NCBI RefSeq assembly: GCF_029714945.1 | Contig: NZ_CP121634.1 | Coordinates: 372,001-436,000 of the forward strand | DNA length: 64,000 nt | Origin: Bradyrhizobium sp. CIAT3101 | GTDB taxonomy: Bacteria; Pseudomonadota; Alphaproteobacteria; Rhizobiales; Xanthobacteraceae | Direction of reading: 5' to 3' | In this document: in pieces, positions 56,941 to 64,000 of the stretch | How positions within the stretch are numbered: position 1 is the stretch's first letter | Layout of the letters: every line of letters begins with the position of its first letter | The notes under the pieces: model-generated | What the model saw: only the letters and a program-made list of their open reading frames with translations | Told to the model about the DNA's origin: nothing | Database searches by the model: none | Position numbers and translations under genes: made by a program

Positions 56941-57024
56941 GTCATGGCCGGGCTTTTCCCGGCCATCCACGTGCTAGCCACGGGCCAGAACAACGTGGAT
57001 GCCCGGGACGAGCCCGGGCATGAC
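56941..57024. repeat. intergenic palindrome, GTCATGGCCGGG family
   Basis: 31-base arms: gtcatggccgggcttttccc to ccatccacg (56941-56971), mirrored by cgtggatgcccgggacgagc to gcatgac (56994-57024). It lies just upstream of the rlmN start. Each arm is a hairpin of its own. Confidence 0.85.
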
Positions 57025-57043
57025 GAGAGATATCAGGCAACCG

Positions 57044-58246
57044 ATGCAACCGACGACCGAGCCGCGCGACGCAATCCTGGTGGAGAAGACCCCACTCGAA
57101 ACCTATGTGCCGCCGGCAAGACCGTCGCTGATCGGGCTGTCGCGCACCGAGCTTGCCGATCGACTCGGCGACATCGGCGTTGCGCCCGCGCAGCGCAAGA
57201 TGCGGGTGCAGCAGCTGTGGCACTGGCTCTATTTCCGCGGTGCCCAGAGCTTCGACGACATGACCTCGATCTCGAAGGGCATTCGTGCCGAGCTGGCGCA
57301 GCACTTCACGGTCGACCGGCCCGAAGTCGTGGCCGAGCAGATCTCCAATGACGGCACCCGCAAATGGCTGCTGCGGCTGCCGAGCGGCGACAATGTCGAG
57401 AAGGCGCATGAAGTCGAGTGCGTCTACATTCCCGAGACCGACCGCGGCACGCTCTGCGTCTCCTCGCAGGTCGGCTGCACCCTGAATTGCTCGTTCTGCC
57501 ACACCGGCACGCAGCGCCTGGTGCGCAACCTCACCGCCGGCGAGATCGTGGGTCAGATCATGGTCGCGCGCGATCGCCTCAATGATTGGGCCGATCGCGA
57601 GGACGGCACGCGCCGCGTCACCAACATCGTGATGATGGGCATGGGCGAGCCGCTCTACAATTTCGACGCGGTGCGTGATGCGCTCTTGATCGTCGGCGAC
57701 AATGAAGGCATCGGCATCTCCCGCCGCCGCATCACGCTGTCGACGTCGGGCGTGGTGCCGAACATCGTGCGCGCCGGCGAGGAGATCGGCGTCATGCTCG
57801 CGATCTCGCTGCATGCGGTGCGCGATGAGCTGCGCAACGAGCTGGTGCCGCTCAACCGAAAATACCCGATCAAGGAACTGCTGCAGGCCTGCCGCGACTA
57901 TCCCGGCGCCTCGAACGCACGCCGCATTACCTTCGAATATGTGATGCTCAAGGGCGTCAACGATTCGCTCGACGATGCCAAGCTGCTGGTCAAGTTGCTC
58001 AAGGGCATTCACGCCAAGATCAATCTGATCCCGTTCAATCCCTGGCCCGGTACGGCCTATGAATGCTCGGACTGGGACCAGATCGAAAAATTCTCCGAAT
58101 ACATCTTCAACGCCGGCTATTCCTCGCCGGTGCGCACCCCGCGTGGCCGCGACATTCTCGCCGCCTGCGGCCAGCTCAAGTCGGAGACCGAAAAGCTGTC
58201 GGCCCGCGAGCGCCAGGCGCTGCGCGCGATGGCGATGACGGATTAG
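57044..58246 (+). CDS. rlmN: 23S rRNA (adenine-2503 C2)-methyltransferase
   Basis: 400 residues. A radical SAM enzyme that methylates A2503 of 23S rRNA and A37 of some tRNAs. The cluster motif is CTLNCSFC, followed by [16 protein letters not shown]. The catalytic cysteine is expected near the C-terminus ([13 protein letters not shown] and DILAACGQL). ATG at 57044 was chosen over 56999 and 57020 because the longer forms run into the palindromic element upstream. Confidence 0.96.
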   Translation: MQPTTEPRDAILVEKTPLETYVPPARPSLIGLSRTELADRLGDIGVAPAQRKMRVQQLWHWLYFRGAQSFDDMTSISKGIRAELAQHFTVDRPEVVAEQISNDGTRKWLLRLPSGDNVEKAHEVECVYIPETDRGTLCVSSQVGCTLNCSFCHTGTQRLVRNLTAGEIVGQIMVARDRLNDWADREDGTRRVTNIVMMGMGEPLYNFDAVRDALLIVGDNEGIGISRRRITLSTSGVVPNIVRAGEEIGVMLAISLHAVRDELRNELVPLNRKYPIKELLQACRDYPGASNARRITFEYVMLKGVNDSLDDAKLLVKLLKGIHAKINLIPFNPWPGTAYECSDWDQIEKFSEYIFNAGYSSPVRTPRGRDILAACGQLKSETEKLSARERQALRAMAMTD

Positions 58247-58273
58247 CTAGATCTGTTCGTGCTGTCGCCTCCT

Positions 58274-58362
58274 CGTCATTGCGAGCGAAGGCGGAAGCAA
58301 TCCAGAATGTCGCCGCGGAAGCAGTCTGGATTGCTTCGTCGCAAGTGCTCCTCGCAATGACG
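58274..58362. repeat. intergenic palindrome, CGTCATTGCGAGCGAAG family copy 2
   Basis: The left arm cgtcattgcgagcgaaggcg to aatccag (58274-58305) is mirrored by ctggattgcttcgtcgcaag to cgcaatgacg (58326-58362). It lies between rlmN and the next membrane-protein gene, ending 20 bases before its ATG. Confidence 0.85.
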
Positions 58363-58382
58363 GCAGTGGTGGTTTTTGCGTC

Positions 58383-58871
58383 ATGTCCCTGATCGGCCGC
58401 CTCGTCGTCATCTTCATCGGCTTTCTCGCCGCCTGTTTCGTCGGCGGCATGATCGTCGTCGGCGCGCTGCTGTTCCCGGAATTTTCCGATCTCGGCGCCG
58501 GCCCTGTCGACGAGGGCACGATCGACATCCTGCTCGGCTTCGGCTTCATCTTCGTCTCGGGTTTCGCGCTGGTGCCGGCGGCGGTGATCGTCGCGATCAC
58601 CGAGGCGCTCTATATCCGTAGCGCGCTTGCCTATGCCGTCGGCGGCGGCCTCGTCGGGCTCGCCTGCTATCTCGGGCTGATCCCGTTCCACCCCGATACG
58701 TTTCAGTTCGAAGGCATCGTGCGCCGTCACCTCGAAATCATGACCGGCGCGGGCATCGTCGCCGGCGTCGCGTATTGGCTCATCGCCGGCCGCAATGCCG
58801 GCGCCTGGCGCATCCCGCCGCCGCCGCGCAAGCCGCCTCCGCCGCTGCCGTTGAATTCGAGGCCGGAATAG
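58383..58871 (+). CDS. four-helix membrane protein of unknown function
   Basis: 162 residues with four membrane helices (about 8-30, 48-70, 80-97 and 118-137) and a Pro-rich cytosolic tail. It is a conserved-looking hypothetical; I do not recognise the family. ATG at 58383. It follows rlmN and its repeat, and is followed 63 bases later by a PAP2 gene. Confidence 0.75.
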   Translation: MSLIGRLVVIFIGFLAACFVGGMIVVGALLFPEFSDLGAGPVDEGTIDILLGFGFIFVSGFALVPAAVIVAITEALYIRSALAYAVGGGLVGLACYLGLIPFHPDTFQFEGIVRRHLEIMTGAGIVAGVAYWLIAGRNAGAWRIPPPPRKPPPPLPLNSRPE

Positions 58872-58934
58872 CGGCGCGCGCAATGACGGATTCCGGGGTT
58901 TTCATCCTCGCTTGCCTCCGCTAAACCGCGCGCC

Positions 58935-59711
58935 ATGAACCGTACCGGACTCTTCATCGCCCTGGCGCTGTGGCTCGTGATCGGCGTCGTTTTCGGCCTC
59001 TATCCCGAGCTCGATCTCAAGCTCGCCGCGCTGTTCTTCGACCCCGAGACAAAAACCTTTCCGCTCAAGCTGAACGAATGGGCCGGGATTGCGCGCGACG
59101 CTGCGATGTGGGTGTCCTGGGCGTTCGTGCTGCCTCCGCTGGTCGCACTCGTGGTCAAGATGATCCGGCCCGATCGTCCCTTGATGGTGTCGGGGCGCGC
59201 GATCGTGTTCCTGCTCGTCACGATCATCCTGTCGGCCGGCATCCTCACCAATCTCACCTTCAAGACCTATTGGGGCCGGCCGCGGCCGGTGGTGGTGACC
59301 GAATTTGCCGGCGATCAGCAGTTCGTGGCGTGGTGGGATCCGCGCGGCGATTGCGCGCGCAACTGCTCGTTCTTCTCGGGCGAAGGCGCGACGGCGTTCT
59401 GGACGCTGGCGCCCGCCGCGCTCGCGCCGCCCGCATGGCGGCCGCTCGCTTATGCCGGCGCAGTGGTGTTCGGCGCCGCGACCAGCGGGCTCCGCATGGC
59501 CTTCGGCGGACATTTCTTCACCGATGTCGCGACCGCCGGCCTCGTCGCCTTCGTCGTGATCTGGTTCGGCTACGCACTGATCTACCGCTGGCCGCGGACC
59601 CGGTTTTCGGACGAGGCGGTCGATGCCGCCCTGACCCGGCTGAACATGCCCGCCTACCGCCTCCGCAAGCGCCTGTTCGGCGGCAAGACCGGCCCCGCAC
59701 CGTCGATTTGA
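58935..59711 (+). CDS. PAP2 family phosphatase
   Basis: 258 residues with about six membrane helices. The PAP2 motifs are KTYWGRPRP (C1), SFFSGEG (C2, where the usual PSGH histidine is Glu) and SGLRMAFGGHFFTD (C3, SRxxxGxHxxxD with Leu-Arg). It likely acts on lipid phosphates in the inner membrane or periplasm, but the changed C2 motif raises doubt about the usual mechanism. ATG at 58935. Confidence 0.85.
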   Translation: MNRTGLFIALALWLVIGVVFGLYPELDLKLAALFFDPETKTFPLKLNEWAGIARDAAMWVSWAFVLPPLVALVVKMIRPDRPLMVSGRAIVFLLVTIILSAGILTNLTFKTYWGRPRPVVVTEFAGDQQFVAWWDPRGDCARNCSFFSGEGATAFWTLAPAALAPPAWRPLAYAGAVVFGAATSGLRMAFGGHFFTDVATAGLVAFVVIWFGYALIYRWPRTRFSDEAVDAALTRLNMPAYRLRKRLFGGKTGPAPSI

Positions 59712-59786
59712 GCCATTAAAGGGGTGCCGAGGTCAGCGAAATTTGATATTCGCGCGGTCAACCACACCCCGCCATCAGCCCCTTGA

Positions 59787-61142
<1,356 letters not shown>

Positions 61143-61145
61143 TGC

Positions 61146-61245
61146 CGTAGGGTGGGCAAAGGCGCTCTTCGCGCGCCGTGCCCACCATCTGTCCATGATG
61201 GAGGAGATCGTGGGCACGGCGCTACGCGCCTTTGCCCACCCTACG
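61146..61245. repeat. intergenic palindrome, CGTAGGGTGGGCAAAG family copy 2
   Basis: The left arm cgtagggtgggcaaaggcgc is mirrored by gcgcctttgcccaccctacg (61226-61245). The inner GTGCCCACC and GTGGGCAC also pair. It starts three bases after the argG stop. Same family as 44035. Confidence 0.85.
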
Positions 61246-61290
61246 AGTTCGCGCCGTTCCGCAACGTCGCGCAAAACATCCAAAATAAAA

Positions 61291-61314
61291 ATGGCCGGGA
61301 TCGCTCCCGGCCAT
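61291..61314. terminator. intrinsic terminator between argG and the OmpA gene
   Basis: A perfect 10-bp stem, ATGGCCGGGA (61291-61300) with TCCCGGCCAT (61305-61314), around TCGC. AAAATAAAA on the left (a T-run for minus-strand transcripts) and TCTCTTTTT on the right make it bidirectional. Confidence 0.88.
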
Positions 61315-61332
61315 TCTCTTTTTGCGATCGCC

Positions 61333-63489
61333 TTACTGGCGCGGCGGCGTGGTGCCGGGCGGGGGCGGCGGCAACGAGGCCGTGCCACCATTGAGCAGCG
61401 GCGTGATGCGGCGGACGGTGACGCGCCGGTTGATGCGGCTCGGCCCGTCGGTCTGCTCCTTCAGGTACTGCTTGCCGTAGCCCTGCGACGTCAGGTTCTC
61501 CGCGGGCACGCCGAACTGCTGGGTCAGCAATTCGGCCGCCGACTGCGCACGGCGATCCGACAGCGACAGATTGTCGACGTCGTTGCCGACCGCGTCGGTG
61601 TGTCCCTCGATCAGGAACACCTCGCGCGGGTTGCGCTGGATCGCACGGTTGAGACCGTCGGCGATCACCTGCAGCCGCGCCGCCTGATCCGGCGGAATGG
61701 TCCACGATCCCGTCTCGAAGTTGATCGTGTTGACGTCGATGCTCGGCATCGCCATGCGGACGTTCGGCGAGTAGCGGATCTCGTCGAGCGAATAACGCCG
61801 CTCGATCCGCTGCACCGGCGGTGCCTCCATGGTCTCGTAGATCACGTCCGGCGTCGCTTCCTGGGCATCGACGATGTAGCGATCATAGGGAATGTTCACG
61901 ACCGGCGGCGGTACGTCGACATAGAAGCCGCCGACCGCGCGCGGATCGCGGTAGCTGTTGTCGATGATGACAAGCTCTTGCCCGCGGGGGTCCCGGCGGA
62001 TTCGGCGGAGCAGCGAGCCGTCCGGACCGACCACGGTGATCACCTCGCTGCCATCGGGACGGATCACGACGGTGCGGGTTTCGCCGCCGACAGTCTCGGT
62101 GCGGATGTCGCGGGCACCGTAGCGGAAGCGATAGAGATCGTTGCCGCGGACGTATTCCTGCCCGCCCGGGTCGCGGATGATGATGCGATCCGGCTCGGTG
62201 TAGACGGTGCGACCGCCTTCGACGACCTCCTGCCGCTGATTGCGGTAGTCGGCGATGGTAGCGCCGATCACGGCACCGGCCACGACGCCCGCGCCGAACG
62301 CAAGCGGCGTCAGGTCACGCTGCGGCGGACGCGGCGGAGGCGGCAGCGGAGCGGCAATGGTCGGCGCGGCGCGGAAGGCCGGCTGAACCGTCGGCGGGGC
62401 GTATTGCGCCTTGTCCGGCGGCGGTGCTGCGGCTGGCGTCGCAGGGACGACAGTCGGCGCCGCGGCGCCGGGCGGCGGCGCCGGCGGACGCGGCCCGGCG
62501 CCGGCCTGCGGTGCCACAGGCGGCGCACCGGCTGCCGGCGCGCCGGCAGGCGCTCCACCCTGACGTCCGGGAGGCTGGGTCACCGCGCCGCCGGGAGCCG
62601 GCGTTGCCGTCGGGGCCGGGGTGGCGCCTGGAGCGGGTGTTCCTGCGGCCGGCGGTCCACCGGGGCCGGGACGTCCGGACGGCGTCGTCGGGGTGCCACC
62701 TGGCGCCGGCGTGGCGCCTGGAGCGGGTGCCCCTGCAGCCGGAGGAGCGCCGCCGGGGCGTCCGGGCGGCGTGGTGCCGGGCGCCGGCGTCGCGGTCGGA
62801 GTGGTCGTCGGGGCAGCAGGCGTCGTGGCCGGGCGAGCTGCCGGTGCTGCGGGCGACGGAGTGGGCGTCGGGGTCGGAACTGGCGTCGCCGCCGGCGCAG
62901 GCCGTGCGGCAGGTCCCGCTGAAGGTGGTGTGGCTGCCGCAGGCGGAGGCGGAGGTGTCGGCGAGGTCGCCGGGCGCGCCGGTGCTGCCGCGGGCGGCGG
63001 AGTCGGCGTCGGTGCGTGCTGCTGCGGGGCTGCCGCTGGAGGCGGCGGCGGTGTCGGAGCGTGCTGTTGCGGAGCCGCGGCCGGAGGCGGCGTCGGCGCC
63101 TTGGGGGCAGCAGGCGGCGGCGGGGGTGGCGGCGGAGCCTGATGCGTCGCGGGCGGCGGAGGCGGTGGCGTCGGACGTGCGGGCGCAGCAGCCGGCGGAG
63201 GTGCGGCGGGCGGATGCGGCGGGGCAGCCGCCGGCGGCGGCGCGGCCGGTGCCTTGGGCGGAGCAGGGGGTGGTGCGGCTGGCGGAGGCGGTGCCGCCGG
63301 GCGCGCGGCGGGCGGCGGACCCTTTGGCGCTTCCTTCGGAGGCTGCTTCGGTTTTCCGTCAGGGCCCAATTCTGGCTGGGCCTGCGCGACCACGAGCGGC
63401 GGCGCGCTTTGCGCATGCGATGCGGAGCTTGCAAATTGCATCGCGGTCAGAGCCGTCGTGGCAAGCAGCAAGAGACGAAGGTTGGTCAT
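61333..63489 (-). CDS. OmpA family protein with long Pro/Ala-rich N-terminus
   Basis: 718 residues. Signal peptide (about 1-27), then about 300 residues of Pro/Ala/Gly-rich low complexity with imperfect repeats (APAPGATPAP, PAAGAPAPG). A glycine-rich segment (GAGVVAGAVIGATIADY) follows. The C-terminal OmpA domain (about 600-710) has the peptidoglycan-binding EGHTDAVGNDVDNLSLSDRRA. It probably anchors the outer membrane to the cell wall. ATG at 63489 is preferred to TTG 63498. Upstream lies a tandem 16-bp repeat. Confidence 0.9.
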   Translation of the reverse strand: MTNLRLLLLATTALTAMQFASSASHAQSAPPLVVAQAQPELGPDGKPKQPPKEAPKGPPPAARPAAPPPPAAPPPAPPKAPAAPPPAAAPPHPPAAPPPAAAPARPTPPPPPPATHQAPPPPPPPPAAPKAPTPPPAAAPQQHAPTPPPPPAAAPQQHAPTPTPPPAAAPARPATSPTPPPPPAAATPPSAGPAARPAPAATPVPTPTPTPSPAAPAARPATTPAAPTTTPTATPAPGTTPPGRPGGAPPAAGAPAPGATPAPGGTPTTPSGRPGPGGPPAAGTPAPGATPAPTATPAPGGAVTQPPGRQGGAPAGAPAAGAPPVAPQAGAGPRPPAPPPGAAAPTVVPATPAAAPPPDKAQYAPPTVQPAFRAAPTIAAPLPPPPRPPQRDLTPLAFGAGVVAGAVIGATIADYRNQRQEVVEGGRTVYTEPDRIIIRDPGGQEYVRGNDLYRFRYGARDIRTETVGGETRTVVIRPDGSEVITVVGPDGSLLRRIRRDPRGQELVIIDNSYRDPRAVGGFYVDVPPPVVNIPYDRYIVDAQEATPDVIYETMEAPPVQRIERRYSLDEIRYSPNVRMAMPSIDVNTINFETGSWTIPPDQAARLQVIADGLNRAIQRNPREVFLIEGHTDAVGNDVDNLSLSDRRAQSAAELLTQQFGVPAENLTSQGYGKQYLKEQTDGPSRINRRVTVRRITPLLNGGTASLPPPPPGTTPPRQ

Positions 63490-63514
63490 GTGGTTCAACT
63501 TCCCCGGAAGGTTC

Positions 63515-63546
63515 TTTGACGAAGTCTTGGTTTGACGAAGTGTTGG
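63515..63546. promoter_or_regulatory. two tandem 16-bp repeats upstream of the OmpA gene
   Basis: TTTGACGAAGTCTTGG (63515-63530) directly followed by TTTGACGAAGTGTTGG (63531-63546), one mismatch. They begin 26 bases upstream of the ATG, so they lie in the leader or promoter region. A binding site or a slippage product are both possible. Confidence 0.5.
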
Positions 63547-63672
63547 AATGAACGGCTACGCGTTAGGCCGCATTGTGGCGGGCGAAGCGGTCGCGGCCCG
63601 ATTTATTTCTGCACGCAAATCACGTCACTATGACAACGTTCATTGCGCATTCAGACGCATGTTGCAATCGCC

Positions 63673-63703
63673 TCACATGTGATCGCTCGCGTCTCACATG
63701 TGA
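63673..63703. promoter_or_regulatory. pair of TCACATGTGA palindromes
   Basis: Two perfect TCACATGTGA palindromes (63673-63682 and 63694-63703) with centres 21 bp apart, i.e. two helical turns, each inside the direct repeat CTCACATGTGAT. They lie about 180 bases upstream of the OmpA start and overlap the stop of the Pro-rich frame at 63694. A cooperative operator for the OmpA gene is possible. Confidence 0.45.
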
Positions 63704-63942
63704 TGCTGCGACGAATTGGCATCCGTCGCGGGATTCGGCGTGAGCGGACCGCTCGGTCCGCGCGACGGAATCTCTTCGGGCATGCGACCCGGCAATTCAT
63801 CGGGCCGCGGTGATTCGCCGGGCTCGCGCACCGGCGGCGTGATTTCAGGCTGCGGATTGCCCGGCGGAATTCCGGGCGGTGGCTCGCTGGGCGTGCCGGG
63901 TGTCGATGGCGGTATCTCGGGCGGTTCAATCGGCATCGGCAT
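63694..63942 (-). CDS. small Pro-rich protein (start uncertain)
   Basis: 82 residues from the ATG at 63942; the frame stays open to the window edge, so the true start may be further upstream. It is very Pro/Glu-rich (IEPPEIPPSTPGTPSEPPPG) and ends in SSQHHM. Probably a disordered protein; I recall similar short Pro-rich proteins in rhizobia but cannot assign a family. Coding status is moderately supported by codon use and by the lack of other features in this interval. Confidence 0.45.
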   Translation of the reverse strand: MPMPIEPPEIPPSTPGTPSEPPPGIPPGNPQPEITPPVREPGESPRPDELPGRMPEEIPSRGPSGPLTPNPATDANSSQHHM

Positions 63943-64000
63943 CACAAAGATCAGTTGTCCGGACAACGACAACGATGATGCCGCGCCGATGTTCCGAGAG

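Overview
The window looks like ordinary chromosomal backbone of a Bradyrhizobium-like alphaproteobacterium (Hyphomicrobiales, Nitrobacteraceae). The reasons are its very high G+C with G/C-ending codons, the alphaproteobacterial clusters rsmB-heparinase-purH, tsaD/hemD-Mic60-HemY and YggT-DUF167-folD, a DUF1674 (SDHAF4-like) protein, many exported proteins with Ala/Pro-rich linkers, and intergenic palindromes of the kind scattered through rhizobial genomes. No prophage, transposase, CRISPR array, plasmid gene or symbiosis gene is visible. This genus assignment is inference from sequence style, not from a database search.

Layout. 1-7.4 kb: end of an MFS transporter, then purH, a heparinase II/III-like protein and rsmB on the minus strand, and a divergent DUF1674 protein and secreted nuclease. 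7.4-15.3 kb: L,D-transpeptidase, acetyl-CoA synthetase, topoisomerase IB, an SRPBCC protein, a class III cyclase, an EVE-domain protein and an exported esterase. 15.3-21.7 kb: gpsA and tsaD, then hemD, an alphaproteobacterial Mic60 homologue and HemY. 21.8-23.6 kb: tRNA-Thr followed by a CGNR regulator facing an azlCD exporter. 23.7-28 kb: small exported proteins, a polysaccharide deacetylase, two cysteine-rich-repeat proteins and an MFS exporter. 28-36 kb: a Tat-exported hydrolase, P450 and cyclase operon, a TerB-like protein, an SDR, an amidotransferase, an enoyl-CoA hydratase and tRNA-Ala. 36-42.5 kb: YggT-DUF167-folD, ppa, a GNAT acetyltransferase and a tight four-gene membrane/redox operon. 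42.7-50.7 kb: amine oxidase, typA, a Crp-like regulator divergent from a receiver protein, PhoD phosphatase and a TAXI-domain membrane protein. 50.8-64 kb: pterin dehydratase, DUF1232 protein, a second TAXI protein, a quinone reductase divergent from a dienoyl-CoA-reductase-like SDR, IalB, rlmN, PAP2 phosphatase, argG and a very Pro/Ala-rich OmpA protein.

The most striking non-coding signal is a dense set of intergenic imperfect palindromes (about 75-160 bp) belonging to at least six sequence families. At least three of these families are present in two or more copies here. Two copies (32.3 kb and 42.6 kb) share their interiors in opposite orientation, which is what a MITE-like mobile element would leave. 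Other points worth a second look are face-to-face promoters between the CGNR gene and azlC, a TAXI binding domain built like a transmembrane sensor, a P450-cyclase operon, the DUF2269/SDR-DoxX/DCC operon, a possible EcfG promoter before topoisomerase IB, and short tandem repeats at the start of the DUF167 gene and upstream of the OmpA gene. I did not find a clearly new large system; the accessory content is small.
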